A stretch of DNA of 64,000 nucleotides from UBA1941 sp046329575 (GCA_046329575.1 JAXLUJ010000015.1:24314-88313); one strand, 5' to 3'; counted from the stretch's first letter, positions 46,333 to 56,151 are shown. A program made the numbers and translations. Notes: generated from the sequence alone by a model not told the origin.

Positions 46333-46758
46333 TTATAAATGTATTTTTTGCTGTCCATAGTCCAGGATCATCTTGTATTTTAGCATTAGGTCAGACCCCA
46401 GAATGCCCTGAATTTTTGGTTGCTTGAGTTTTTTATACGTACCGTTCACATGCGTTAGGTCAATACCGGCCACATCTACCTTTTTGAGTTCCTTGGGTCC
46501 AATTGAAAAGCTTTTCAAGTTTCCCCTGTAACTTTCCATAACAGTACTGTGCAATCCGGTGGTTTCCTGACGGATCACCTTCATTTTTCGGCCTAATTTT
46601 GTTTCGAAAAAGTGTTTGTCAATAACCGTACGCGACGCGCCGGTATCAATCAGGAATCGGCATCTCACCCCTTCTACCAGAACATTAATGAAAATATGAA
46701 AACCGCTGCCCTGCAAGTCGCAGACCAGAAAAGTTTTGTGCATCCCCGATGTTTTCAT
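46333..46758 (-). CDS. Retropepsin-like aspartic protease
   Basis: 141 residues. A single aspartic protease half with the catalytic LIDTGASRTV near residue 36 and the second conserved block ILGSDLMLKY near 117. Only one DTG is present, so it would act as a homodimer like viral retropepsins. There is no signal peptide. Its ATG lies two bases after the stop of the acyl-CoA dehydrogenase/SCP2 gene. Confidence 0.85.
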   Translation of the reverse strand: MKTSGMHKTFLVCDLQGSGFHIFINVLVEGVRCRFLIDTGASRTVIDKHFFETKLGRKMKVIRQETTGLHSTVMESYRGNLKSFSIGPKELKKVDVAGIDLTHVNGTYKKLKQPKIQGILGSDLMLKYKMILDYGQQKIHL

Positions 46759-46760
46759 GA

Positions 46761-48344
46761 TTACGCCAGCTTGCGGAAAAGCCCCATGAACTTCATCATT
46801 TCGCCAAGATTAGAAATTTTGATCTTTCCCATCATAAAGGCCATCTGAGGATTGGTCTTGCCCAGTTCGATATCAGCATAGTCGCTGGCTTTAGCTTTCA
46901 CTTCACAAGTTGGATCGCCATGCAAACCTTCTTCCACATTTACTTTCTGATCTTTCAGTGTAATGGTGAAATCGCCTTCGCCTTCCATTTTAAAATGAAA
47001 AACGCCTTCCATGCCTTCTGCTTTTTCAACTTTAAGACGGTCAGGTAAAGAGTATAAAATTTCGCGTGCTGTTTCAGGAGTAGCCATACTACTTTTACTA
47101 TTTGTTTTGTTAGAATTTAATTCGTTTTCGGGCTTAACATTTGCAGAAATAGAACTTCCGCGCATATTTTCATAACTCGATTCGTAATTTATGCCGTCAA
47201 TCACCGTTTTGGCAATAATTTCTTTCATAATTTCGGTGGTACCTGCAACTATAGTGCCTACCCGGGCATCGCGGTAGGCGCGTTCTATCGGATATTCGCT
47301 CATGTAACCGTATCCGCCAAAAATCTGTAAGCATTCATCGGCAATGGTTTTGCCCAGCTCGGTGGCCTTCATTTTTGCCATACTGCATTCCTTCACCGCA
47401 AATAAATGATTAGCCTCTTTCCAGCAACAGTGGTAAACAAACTGACGGGTTATTTCCAGTTCAGAAATCAAATCTACCAGTTTGTGGCGCAGTACTTGAA
47501 ACTTGCCCAATGGTTTGCCGAAAGCAGATCGTTCGTTCATGTACTGCAACGTCCATTGAATCACCTCATCGGCTCCGGCAACGGCTAAAATAGCGCCAAC
47601 TAAACGTTCCAGTTGGAAGCTTTCCATGATGTAAAAAAATCCTTTCCCTTCCTCACCAACCAGATTAGAAGCAGGAACGCGAACCTGGTCAAAGAACATT
47701 TCGGCTGTGTCTGACGACTTCCAACCCATTTTGTCGAGCTTTTTAGAAGTAAAACCCGCTGTGCCTCTATCTACAACAATTAAGCTGATACCGCCGATGC
47801 CGGCTGCCGGATCGGTTTTACAGGCCACGGTTACAAAATTGCCGTAATGACCGTTGGTGATAAACGTTTTGCTGCCGTTTATTACATAGCTATCGCCATC
47901 CTTCACCGCCGTGGTTCGTATATTGGCTACATCGCTTCCGGCTCCTGGTTCGGTAATGGCGATACTGCCAACATACTCGCCGGAGATGGACTTAGGCAGG
48001 TATTTTTGCTTAAGGGCGTCGCTTCCGGCCCGCAGGATGTGGTTGGTTGCCATGTACTGATGTACTGAAACGGCTGCTGAAATTCCCGCAAAACCCGCAC
48101 GGGCCAGTTCTTCGAGATATACCACAGAATACCAAAAATCACTGGCTGCGCCACCTAGTGATTCTGGGAAATTGATACCAAGAAATCCCAATTCTCCCAT
48201 TTTGGTGAAAAGGGAGCGGGGCAGCATTTCTGCTTTTTCCCATTCGTTTATGTATGGCTTTACTTCGGCTGCAATAAACTGCTTTACCGATTGCCGGAAA
48301 AGTTCGTGCTCATCGGTGAAATACTGATGTGCTGCCATTTTCAT
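46761..48344 (-). CDS. Acyl-CoA dehydrogenase fused to an SCP2 sterol-carrier domain
   Basis: 527 residues. Residues 5-385 are a full acyl-CoA dehydrogenase (IAITEPGAGSD, TFITNG, RSAFGKPLGKFQ, GGYGYMSEYPIERAYRDAR). As in the gene at 23963, the base Glu is missing from the C-terminal loop (VAGTTE), and Glu246 in FQLERLV takes its place, as in long-chain/isovaleryl enzymes. A Ser/Asn-rich linker (about 395-418) leads to an SCP2 domain of about 105 residues (EGVFHFKMEGEGDF, MMGKIKISNLGEMMKFM). An internal ATG at 47087 could also start a free SCP2 protein. The 5' end overlaps clpS by ATGA. Confidence 0.9.
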   Translation of the reverse strand: MKMAAHQYFTDEHELFRQSVKQFIAAEVKPYINEWEKAEMLPRSLFTKMGELGFLGINFPESLGGAASDFWYSVVYLEELARAGFAGISAAVSVHQYMATNHILRAGSDALKQKYLPKSISGEYVGSIAITEPGAGSDVANIRTTAVKDGDSYVINGSKTFITNGHYGNFVTVACKTDPAAGIGGISLIVVDRGTAGFTSKKLDKMGWKSSDTAEMFFDQVRVPASNLVGEEGKGFFYIMESFQLERLVGAILAVAGADEVIQWTLQYMNERSAFGKPLGKFQVLRHKLVDLISELEITRQFVYHCCWKEANHLFAVKECSMAKMKATELGKTIADECLQIFGGYGYMSEYPIERAYRDARVGTIVAGTTEIMKEIIAKTVIDGINYESSYENMRGSSISANVKPENELNSNKTNSKSSMATPETAREILYSLPDRLKVEKAEGMEGVFHFKMEGEGDFTITLKDQKVNVEEGLHGDPTCEVKAKASDYADIELGKTNPQMAFMMGKIKISNLGEMMKFMGLFRKLA

Positions 48345-48619
48345 TCAATTGTGGCCTGAATACCTCGCTCTACAATGGCAGTGCGCATTTCGCGCAATAC
48401 ATGAAGCGGACCATGTTTTACGGCATATTTGCCTTTATGGTGGATAATGTAAGAACACTGCTCGGCCTGATGTTCGGTATGGCGGCAAATTTCTACCAGT
48501 GCCTGAATCACCCAATCAAACGTATTGATTGAGTCGTTATGAACAATAAGGGCGGAATCAGTGCCGGTATCGTCGGCAAGTAGGAGTTCTTCTAGTTGTA
48601 TTTCGGAAAGTTGGTGCAT
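48341..48619 (-). CDS. clpS: ATP-dependent Clp protease adaptor ClpS
   Basis: 92 residues. It shows the ClpS pattern: HNDSINTFDWVIQAL (N-degron pocket region), HTEHQAEQCSYIIHHKGK, and a VLREMRTAIVERGI C-terminal helix. ClpS delivers N-degron proteins to ClpAP or ClpCP. It leads an operon with the fused dehydrogenase, retropepsin-like and TauE/SafE genes; its stop overlaps the next start (ATGA). Confidence 0.92.
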   Translation of the reverse strand: MHQLSEIQLEELLLADDTGTDSALIVHNDSINTFDWVIQALVEICRHTEHQAEQCSYIIHHKGKYAVKHGPLHVLREMRTAIVERGIQATIE

Positions 48620-48655
48620 CGGAAACGAATCTTTTGCGAATGTAGAAAAAATGAA

Positions 48656-48796
48656 GGAAAGCCGGGAACGATGAGTAAGGCGAAGGGGTTATGGCTAACC
48701 GCGGCAACGATTGCAGCGGATACCCAGCAGGCCGGATTCATTTTAAATTTAGATAGTTTGGCCGAGGAGTAGGAGCGGAAAGCGTGTTTGCCGCCC
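48656..48796. repeat. Intergenic repeat element C
   Basis: The region carries GATTGCAGCGGATACCC (reading toward the right) and GGAGTAGGAGCGGAAAGC, the same flank words as elements A and B, but without the TTTTTGCGCGGC core. It lies between clpS and the promoter of the rplD operon. Confidence 0.6.
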
Positions 48797-48823
48797 AAAA
48801 TTCCTGATTAAAGAACGCTGGTG

Positions 48824-48854
48824 TTTGGAATTTAGCAAACAGTTTCTATTTTTG
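48824..48854 (+). promoter_or_regulatory. Promoter of the rplD ribosomal operon
   Basis: TTTG (48824-48827), 19 nt, TATTTTTG (48847-48854): a perfect match to the Bacteroidota consensus. The predicted start, near 48860, leaves a leader of about 115 nt before rplD. Confidence 0.85.
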
Positions 48855-48856
48855 CG

Positions 48857-48976
48857 CTCCGTTTTCGAAAAATACTTCGGAAACGAAACGTATCCTTGAA
48901 ATGATTTCGCGCAATTTCCTTCCGCCGCAAGCGGAATGCCGATTTCATTTTTAGAGGTACTTAAAAACAACGAAAA
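48857..48976 (+). promoter_or_regulatory. Structured 5' leader of rplD (candidate autoregulatory RNA)
   Basis: Two local hairpins can be drawn: CGTTTTCG / CGGAAACG with a 10-nt loop just after the start, and TTCCGC / GCGGAA with a CGCAA loop about 50 nt further on. The second is enclosed by AAATGA / TCATTT. Leaders of S10 operons in enterobacteria bind L4; here L4 (rplD) is the first gene, so feedback at this leader is plausible but unproven. Confidence 0.45.
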
Positions 48977-49609
48977 ATGAAAGTAAAGGTATTGAGCCAG
49001 AGTGGCAAAGAAATCGGTCGCGAAATCGAGCTTTCCGATAGCATTTTTGCAGTAGAACCGAACGACCACGCCGTGTGGTTGGCAGTTCGTCAGTTCCAGG
49101 CCGCACAACGCCAGGGAACACACAAATCAAAAGAACGTTGGGAAATTGCCCGTACTACCAAAAAGGCTTTCCGTCAGAAAGGAACCGGCGGCGCCCGTCG
49201 CGGTGATATGAAGTCGCCTTTGGTTCGCGGTGGTGGCCGTGTTTTCGGTCCGAAACCACACAGCTATGATTTCAAATTGAATAAGAAAGTGAAAGATGTT
49301 GCTAAGAAGACGGTTTTCACTTACAAGGCCAAGGATAATAACATTATCGTTGTGGATGATCTGAACATGGCGGCAATCAAAACCAAAGAATTCAGCGCCA
49401 TTCTGAAAAACCTGAATGCAGCTGATTCAAAATCATTAATCCTGATTGGTGAAACCAATCGCAACCTGTACCTTTCTTCACGCAATGTGCCGAATGCCAT
49501 GGTGGCTGATGCCGTTGGAACCAACATCTTCGATATGATGAGCGCCAACAAAATCATCCTTACTGAATCAGCGGTAAAGGCCATTGAAACCAATTTCCAA
49601 AACAACTAA
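48977..49609 (+). CDS. rplD: 50S ribosomal protein L4
   Basis: 210 residues, the usual length. Family blocks: WLAVRQFQAAQRQGTHKSK, the RQKGTGGARRGDMKSP loop that lines the exit tunnel, and GRVFGPKPHSYDF. First gene of a five-gene run; in E. coli L4 also represses its own operon. Confidence 0.98.
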   Translation: MKVKVLSQSGKEIGREIELSDSIFAVEPNDHAVWLAVRQFQAAQRQGTHKSKERWEIARTTKKAFRQKGTGGARRGDMKSPLVRGGGRVFGPKPHSYDFKLNKKVKDVAKKTVFTYKAKDNNIIVVDDLNMAAIKTKEFSAILKNLNAADSKSLILIGETNRNLYLSSRNVPNAMVADAVGTNIFDMMSANKIILTESAVKAIETNFQNN

Positions 49610-49622
49610 GTAAAGCGAGACA

Positions 49623-49916
49623 ATGAGCAACGTATTAATAAAGCCGATCATCACTGAAAAATCCACCAAACTGGGAGAGAAGCTGAATCGCTATGCTTTC
49701 CGTGTAGATCGCGAAGCCAACCGCCTGGAAATTAAAAAGGCCGTAGAACGCATCTACTCTGTAAAAGTGGAGGATGTGAACACTGCCGTTATTCCGGGAA
49801 AAATGAAAATGCGCTATACTAAAAAAGGTATCGCCAAAGGTATGAAGCCAGCCTATAAAAAGGCCTATGTTACCCTTCAGGAAGGTCAAACCATCGATTT
49901 TTACGGTAACGCATAA
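49623..49916 (+). CDS. rplW: 50S ribosomal protein L23
   Basis: 97 residues with the L23 pattern (IKPIITEKSTKL, YAFRVDREANRLEIKKAVE). It sits at the tunnel exit as the docking site for SRP and trigger factor. 13 nt after rplD. Confidence 0.97.
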   Translation: MSNVLIKPIITEKSTKLGEKLNRYAFRVDREANRLEIKKAVERIYSVKVEDVNTAVIPGKMKMRYTKKGIAKGMKPAYKKAYVTLQEGQTIDFYGNA

Positions 49917-49974
49917 TCAATTTAAAAAACAATTATAGCAGAGCTACCTGCTGATAACACAAAGCACTATAAAA

Positions 49975-50823
<849 letters not shown>

Positions 50824-50847
50824 TAAAACCTAAACTGAAGTATAAAC

Positions 50848-51117
50848 ATGGGACGTTCAATTAAAAAAGGACCTTACGTAGCTTATAAACTGGCAAAGAA
50901 AGTGGATGCCATGAATGCCGGAACTAAAAAATCGGTAATCAAAACCTGGTCGCGCGCCAGCATGATCACTCCGGAGTGGGTGGGCCATACTTTTGCCGTG
51001 CATAACGGACAAAAATTTATTCCGGTTTACGTAACGGAAAACATGGTGGGTCATAAATTGGGAGAATTCAGCCCAACCCGTCAGTTTAAAGGACATTCAT
51101 CTAAAAAGGTAAAATAA
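50848..51117 (+). CDS. rpsS: 30S ribosomal protein S19
   Basis: 89 residues. MGRSIKKGPYVAYKL, WSRASMITPEWVGHTFAVHN and GHKLGEFSPTRQFKGH are all typical. 24 nt after rplB. Confidence 0.98.
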   Translation: MGRSIKKGPYVAYKLAKKVDAMNAGTKKSVIKTWSRASMITPEWVGHTFAVHNGQKFIPVYVTENMVGHKLGEFSPTRQFKGHSSKKVK

Positions 51118-51162
51118 TTGTTCAGCGCAGTGATGCGCGGCATTAAAACACAAAGAAAAAAC

Positions 51163-51534
51163 ATGGAAGCAGTAGCACATCTTCGCAATAATCCCACTTC
51201 ACCGCGTAAAACACGTTTGGTGGTTGATTTGATTCGCGGTAAGAAAGTTGAGGAAGCGCTCAGCATATTGAAGTTCACTAAAAAAGAATCGGCTTTGAAA
51301 CTGGAGAAACTCCTGAAAAGCGCGATTAATAACTGGGAACAAAAAAATGGTTTGAAGCCGGAAGATCATGAGTTGTTTATCAAAGAAGCTTATGTAAACC
51401 AAGGCGCTACCGTGAAGCGTTTTCTTCCCGCTCCGCAAGGCCGTGCTTACCGTCTTCGCAAGCGCAGCAATCACGTTACTATTAAAGTAGATAGCAAAAA
51501 TCCGGTGGAATTCCAATCGGCTGCTGAAGCTTAA
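51163..51534 (+). CDS. rplV: 50S ribosomal protein L22
   Basis: 123 residues from the ATG at 51163; the open frame from 51118 adds 15 residues that do not fit the family (L22 begins near MEAVAHLRNNPTSPRK). The RKTRLVVDLIRGK and FLPAPQGRAYRLRKRSNHVTI blocks are intact. It is the last gene of the run, followed by a strong terminator, with no rpsC behind it. Confidence 0.96.
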   Translation: MEAVAHLRNNPTSPRKTRLVVDLIRGKKVEEALSILKFTKKESALKLEKLLKSAINNWEQKNGLKPEDHELFIKEAYVNQGATVKRFLPAPQGRAYRLRKRSNHVTIKVDSKNPVEFQSAAEA

Positions 51535-51557
51535 TCGGAAACGAACAATATTTATAA

Positions 51558-51580
51558 AGCCCTCGCGAGAGGGCTTTTTT
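51558..51580 (+). terminator. Intrinsic terminator of the rplD-rplV operon
   Basis: A 7-bp stem AGCCCTC / GAGGGCT (51558-51564 and 51569-51575) with a GCGA loop is followed directly by a T-run. It ends the ribosomal operon 24 nt after the rplV stop. Confidence 0.92.
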
Positions 51581-51639
51581 GTTTTTGAATCAGTTCTCCT
51601 AAACGTAATTCTTAATTTGTATCAGCCCATAACGACCTG

Positions 51640-51778
51640 TAACGCCCGGCCAGCGTGTTGCCCCGCGGCAGGGGGCGCAGCGGATACCCCGCAGTGCCGC
51701 ATAGCGCGTGAATTTGAAACAATAGGGCAGCCCATCAGCGGCACGAGGAGTAGGAGCGAAGCACCCGGTTGCCGCCAT
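51640..51778. repeat. Intergenic repeat element D
   Basis: Contains GCGCAGCGGATACCCC and GAGGAGTAGGAGCGAAGC, matching the two conserved words of element C (GCAGCGGATACCC and GAGGAGTAGGAGCGGAAGC-like). It fills most of the 305-bp gap between the operon terminator and the MscS gene; nothing else is visible there. Confidence 0.6.
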
Positions 51779-51839
51779 AAATTCTCCCAAATCCTCCTAA
51801 AACCCTTCGCAATTCTTGAATTCAGCCTATTTTGGCCGC

Positions 51840-52694
51840 ATGTTTAAAGTTCGTCTTGACAGGATTGAAACTTTTATGGAACCAATTCTGGTAGTGGTCA
51901 TCGCCATTGTAGTGGGCCGTGCGCTCAGTTGGCTCATTCGCCGGTATATCCGCAAATCAGCCCGGGTTATGAAGTTCGACCCCACTAACTATTCCTTCCT
52001 GCAAAATGCAGTCAGTTTTATTGTATTCATTCTGGCCGTATTATTTGTTTTCTATAAGATACCACAACTGCATACTATCGGCAAAACCTTATTTGCCGGC
52101 GCGGGTATTATCGCCGCCGTTATCGGTTTTGCTTCGCAGGAAGCCTTTTCCAATATCATCAGCGGCATCTTTATCGTGATTTTTAAGCCTTTCAGCGTTG
52201 GCGATCATATCAAATTGCTTTCCAACAACCACGTAGGCGTGGTGGAAGACATCACCATCCGGCATACCATTTTGAAATCGATTGAAAACCGCCGTATCGT
52301 TATTCCAAACTCGCTCATCAGCCGGGAAGCCATCATGAACAGCACCATTAAGGATGAACGGGTGATGTTTAATCTGGAAGTGGTGATTGCCTATGAAAAT
52401 GACATCGACCGGGCGCTGTGGCTGCTTCAGGACGAGGCCGCACACCACCGCGATTTTCTGGATGTGCGCCGGCCGGTGGAAAAAGATGCCGGAAAGCCTG
52501 CCGTAGCGGCTAAGGTGGTGGCGCTGGAAGATAATGGCCTTCGGTGCCGTGCTTATGTGTGGGCGCGCAACAACGATGTAGCCTTCGATATGAAATGCGA
52601 TTTGCTAAAATCAGTAAAAGAGCGTTTCGAAAAAGAAGGCGTGAAACTGAGCTATGCACAGCGTTTGATGGGCATTCCAAAGGCAGCTAAATGA
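51840..52694 (+). CDS. Small-conductance mechanosensitive channel (MscS family)
   Basis: 284 residues from the ATG at 51840; an upstream TTG at 51816 is in a promoter-like stretch. Three membrane helices, the third being the pore helix (FAGAGIIAAVIGFASQEAFSN), then the beta-domain (FKPFSVGDHIKL, VEDITIRHTILKS, RRIVIPNSLI) and the cytoplasmic vestibule. It should release solutes on hypo-osmotic shock. Its stop overlaps the next gene by ATGA. Confidence 0.93.
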   Translation: MFKVRLDRIETFMEPILVVVIAIVVGRALSWLIRRYIRKSARVMKFDPTNYSFLQNAVSFIVFILAVLFVFYKIPQLHTIGKTLFAGAGIIAAVIGFASQEAFSNIISGIFIVIFKPFSVGDHIKLLSNNHVGVVEDITIRHTILKSIENRRIVIPNSLISREAIMNSTIKDERVMFNLEVVIAYENDIDRALWLLQDEAAHHRDFLDVRRPVEKDAGKPAVAAKVVALEDNGLRCRAYVWARNNDVAFDMKCDLLKSVKERFEKEGVKLSYAQRLMGIPKAAK

Positions 52695-53602
52695 CGGCAT
52701 CTAACGAAAAGTTTAAGGCTTATATTTTCATGCACCTCTCCATATTGCTTTGGGGATTTACAGGCGTTTTGGGGCGCGCCATTCAATTGAACGAAGCGCT
52801 GCTGGTTTGGTACCGCCTGATCATCGCGTTGCTCTCCATGGGCCTTTTTATCGGCTTTTCAGCCCATCGTTTTGAAATTGCCCGCCGCGATGCATCGCGC
52901 CTCATAGGCGTGGGCGTAATTTTGGTTACTCATTGGGTGTGCTTTTATGGCTCTATAAAGTATTCCAACGTAAGTATTACACTTAGCATGCTGGCCTCAT
53001 CCAGTCTGTTCACCGCTATCATGGAACCCCTGGTTACCCGAAGCCGTTTTAAATGGATGGAAATATTGCTTTCGGTAATCGGTATGGCCGGTATCTGGAT
53101 CATTTTTCAATTTGAAACACGCTATGTAACCGGAATTTTGCTTGGGCTGGCCGCTTCCTTTCTGGGCTGTTTCATCAACATCTTCAACCGGCCGCTGGTG
53201 AACAAATATCCCCCGGTACTGGTGTCGTTCTACGAAATCGGCGCAGGATTTATCCTACTCACTATTTTACTTCCGGTTTATTTGCATTTTGTTCCAGCCA
53301 ATAAGTTGTTCCCCACTACAACCGACTGGTTGCTGCTAACCATTTTGGCTGTAGCCTGCACGCATGTAACTTTAGTGCTATCGTTGGCGGCACTTCGGCA
53401 ACTTTCGGCTTTTACACTCAACCTTTCCATCAATCTGGAACCGGTTTACGGAATCGCGCTCGCATTTTTCTTTTACAAAGAAAATCGCGAACTCCATCCC
53501 AATTTTTACATCGGCGGAGCTTTGATTCTGCTTTCGGTAATCTTACACGGGTTACTGGCGTGGCGCGAAACGCGCAAAAATGCATTAGGCCAATTAGTTT
53601 AA
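52691..53602 (+). CDS. EamA/DMT-family transporter
   Basis: 303 residues with ten membrane helices in two EamA halves (LLWGFTGVLGRAI near the start; AFTLNLSINLEPVYGIALAF in the second half). DMT transporters export metabolites such as amino acids or nucleotides; the substrate is unknown. It starts inside the stop of the MscS gene. Confidence 0.9.
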   Translation: MTASNEKFKAYIFMHLSILLWGFTGVLGRAIQLNEALLVWYRLIIALLSMGLFIGFSAHRFEIARRDASRLIGVGVILVTHWVCFYGSIKYSNVSITLSMLASSSLFTAIMEPLVTRSRFKWMEILLSVIGMAGIWIIFQFETRYVTGILLGLAASFLGCFINIFNRPLVNKYPPVLVSFYEIGAGFILLTILLPVYLHFVPANKLFPTTTDWLLLTILAVACTHVTLVLSLAALRQLSAFTLNLSINLEPVYGIALAFFFYKENRELHPNFYIGGALILLSVILHGLLAWRETRKNALGQLV

Positions 53603-53660
53603 TTTTTTTGCCGCCCCCTCGGCCGCAATTGGCGAAAATCTATTAGTACTTACTTTTCTG

Positions 53661-53775
53661 TTGCGGCCTTCGGGCCGGGCTGTTCGTGGCTCCGCTGGCG
53701 CTTCGGTGCTACGGCTCCGCCTTCGCACGGCTCGCTACGCTCGCCCCACTACCATCCCTGGCGGAAGCCACACCG
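53661..53775. repeat. Intergenic repeat element E (hairpin-rich)
   Basis: A GC-rich run of small nested hairpins: GGCCTTCGGGCC at the left, then the CTCCGC, GCGCTTCGGTGC and GCTCGCTACGCTCGCC words. It is bounded by GGGCTGTTCG on the left and CTACCATCCCTGGCGGAAGCC on the right. These end words resemble the outer parts of elements A and B (GTTCGCTGCAATC, CCGCTTCC). It fills the 182-bp gap between the EamA and RlmI genes. Confidence 0.6.
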
Positions 53776-53784
53776 CCCGGCGTT

Positions 53785-54975
53785 CTAAGCAACAAACAAG
53801 ACCAACCCTTTTAAATACAACCCTTCCGAGTGGAACACACTTTGAGGGTGATCGGCCGGCTGGGCCAGATGATGCAGGATTTTGATGTTGCGCTGCGCTT
53901 CAATCGCACCGGCCATTACCGCTCCCTCAAATAATTCGGGCCCCACAGCTTGCGAGCAGGAGAACGTAAAAATTAAACCGCCGCTTTTGATTTTCGAAAA
54001 AGCCATTTGATTCAACCTTTTATAGGCTTGTACGGCCTGATGGCGAGCGCCATGGCCTTTGGCAAAAGCGGGAGGGTCAAGTATGATGAGGTCGTAAAAC
54101 TGATCTTCCGATTCTTTCAAAAAATCGAACACATCTTTGGCATAAGAGCGGTGCCGCAATTCATTCCCAAAGTTGCGTTGTACGTTTTTATCGGTCAGCA
54201 CTATGGCCTTTTCTGAACTGTCAACCGAATGCACCAATTCCGCTTCATTTGCCAGAGCATATACCGAAAAGCCGCCGGTGTAACAAAAGGTATTCAACAC
54301 TTTCTTACCAACAGAATAATCGCCAAGCAATTGGCGGTTATCGCGCTGATCTAAAAAAAAACCTGTTTTTTGGCCTTCCTGCCAATCCACCTCAAACAGC
54401 AAATTATTCTCGCTCACTGTACTTTGAGTACTGCTGCCAAACAAATAACCGTCTGATACCTGCATGCCGCTTTTACGACCCAAAGTGGCCTCGCTTTTAC
54501 AATATACGGCCTGCAAACGTTCTTGAAGCACTTCGGCTAATTGTTTGGCAATAAGTTCCCGATGCGCATATATGAAAGGGGCGTGCGCTTGAAGAACAGC
54601 CGTACCATTGTAAAAATCGACAATCAAACCGGGAATGCCATCGCCCTCGGCATTGATAAGGCGAAAGGCATTGGTAGCATTAGAATGCGCAAGCCCAACC
54701 TGAGTACGTAATTGCCAGGCTTGATGGATTCGTTTTGCAAAAAGCGATTCCAGCGATGCTACAGGCCGGAAGGAGAGCACCCGAACGGCGATACTACCGT
54801 TGGAATAATAACCTGTGGCCAAAAAATTTCCTTTTTCGTCCACGGCATCTACCAGTGCATTTTCCTGCACCGTTTTTTCTTTAAACTTGATAGCGCCTGA
54901 AAAGATCCAGGGATGGAAGCGTTTTACGGCATCTGCTTTATGGTTTAGTAGAACTACTCTTGGATTTTGTAACAT
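53785..54975 (-). CDS. rlmI: rRNA large-subunit cytosine C5 methyltransferase, RlmI family
   Basis: 396 residues. An N-terminal PUA RNA-binding domain (about 1-80) is followed by a central linker and a methyltransferase domain: SAM motif LNTFCYTGGFSVYALANEA, LIILDPPAFAKG and FTFSCSQAVG with the catalytic Cys. It should methylate a cytosine of 23S rRNA; E. coli RlmI acts at C1962, and the exact site here is inferred. A TATATTTG box (54987-54980) ends only 4 nt before its ATG. Confidence 0.9.
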   Translation of the reverse strand: MLQNPRVVLLNHKADAVKRFHPWIFSGAIKFKEKTVQENALVDAVDEKGNFLATGYYSNGSIAVRVLSFRPVASLESLFAKRIHQAWQLRTQVGLAHSNATNAFRLINAEGDGIPGLIVDFYNGTAVLQAHAPFIYAHRELIAKQLAEVLQERLQAVYCKSEATLGRKSGMQVSDGYLFGSSTQSTVSENNLLFEVDWQEGQKTGFFLDQRDNRQLLGDYSVGKKVLNTFCYTGGFSVYALANEAELVHSVDSSEKAIVLTDKNVQRNFGNELRHRSYAKDVFDFLKESEDQFYDLIILDPPAFAKGHGARHQAVQAYKRLNQMAFSKIKSGGLIFTFSCSQAVGPELFEGAVMAGAIEAQRNIKILHHLAQPADHPQSVFHSEGLYLKGLVLFVA

Positions 54976-55014
54976 CCGGCAAATATAGTCGGGGGAAGTT
55001 TTTTATTTGCCGAA

Positions 55015-56151
55015 ATGAAACCCAACGAACTTTTTGGGAAAATGGATACACCCCAGCTATCGGCGCTGCTTATTCTGGGATGTACCATAGTTTCGCTGAT
55101 AGCTGCCAATACAGCATTTGGTGCAAATTATGTTGGATTCTGGAATCTTCCTCTTCTAAACCTATCGGTCCACGGCCATGTGCTTACGGTTTCTATGTTG
55201 GTAAACGATGTGCTGATGCCTTTTTTCTTTTTGCTTATTGGTTTAGAAATTCGCGAGGAATTCGAAATCGGTTCGCTATCGAACGTCAAAACAGCCTTAT
55301 TACCGGTTATAGCCGCATTAGGCGGGATGATTTTACCCGCGCTGATTTATTTCGGATTCAACCATCATAGTAATGCGATCAATGGCTGGGGAATTCCAAT
55401 GGCCACTGATATTGCATTTGCCTTGGCTATAATGACAATGTTGGGTAACAGGGTGCCAACATCATTGAAGTTGTTCCTCACTACTTTGGCAGTAGCCGAT
55501 GACCTTGGCGCAGTTTTGGTGATAGCCGTTTTTTATACTGCTGAGCTGCAAATGGTCTATATTGCTTTAGCGCTGCTTACGGCTGTGGTGCTGATTGTAT
55601 CCGGCAGAAAATTGGGGTGGTTTTGGCCGGTAATGGCCGGAGGCGTCTTATTGTGGTATTTTACCTTGTTAGCAGGCATACACACTACAATTGCAGGTGT
55701 TATTCTTGCTTTTGCCGTTCCGGATGAAAAGAGCGATAAGGAAGGTTGGCTCCAGCAATTCTTGCATCTGCCGGTGAATCTTTTGGTGCTTCCGGTTTTT
55801 GCTCTTTCTGCTACAGCAATTTCCCTAGGCGGCTTCAATGCGCAACAGTTCCGTTCCGGATTAATGTGGGGCGTAATTGCAGGATTGGTAATTGGCAAAG
55901 CAATTGGTATTTACCTGTTTTCAAGAATGGCAGTGCGCTTCCGAATTGCAAATCTGCCAGAAGGGGTGAATTGGCGGCAGTTGTTTGGAACATCCGTTCT
56001 GGGAGGTATTGGATTTACTATGTCTATCTTCATTGCATCACTCGCGTTTACCAGCAGCGCTATGGTGAATGAAGCTAAACTGGCCATTTTAATAGGTTCT
56101 GCTATTGCCGCAACTGGCGGCACAATGATTTTATTCAGAAAAACAGCTTAA
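55015..56151 (+). CDS. nhaA: Na+/H+ antiporter NhaA
   Basis: 378 residues with about 12 membrane helices. The transport aspartates are in place: MATDIAFALAI (Asp132) and TLAVADDLGAVLVIAVF (Asp162-Asp163), as in E. coli Asp133/163/164. It exchanges cytoplasmic Na+ or Li+ for protons at alkaline pH. A near-consensus -7 box (TTTATTTG, 55002-55009) ends 5 nt before the ATG. Its stop shares a TTAA with the stop of the convergent gene. Confidence 0.96.
   Translation: MKPNELFGKMDTPQLSALLILGCTIVSLIAANTAFGANYVGFWNLPLLNLSVHGHVLTVSMLVNDVLMPFFFLLIGLEIREEFEIGSLSNVKTALLPVIAALGGMILPALIYFGFNHHSNAINGWGIPMATDIAFALAIMTMLGNRVPTSLKLFLTTLAVADDLGAVLVIAVFYTAELQMVYIALALLTAVVLIVSGRKLGWFWPVMAGGVLLWYFTLLAGIHTTIAGVILAFAVPDEKSDKEGWLQQFLHLPVNLLVLPVFALSATAISLGGFNAQQFRSGLMWGVIAGLVIGKAIGIYLFSRMAVRFRIANLPEGVNWRQLFGTSVLGGIGFTMSIFIASLAFTSSAMVNEAKLAILIGSAIAATGGTMILFRKTA

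Noticed and set aside
46761..47087. Separate SCP2 gene instead of a fusion
   Set aside because: The frame is continuous with the dehydrogenase through a plausible linker; the internal ATG is kept only as an alternative start.
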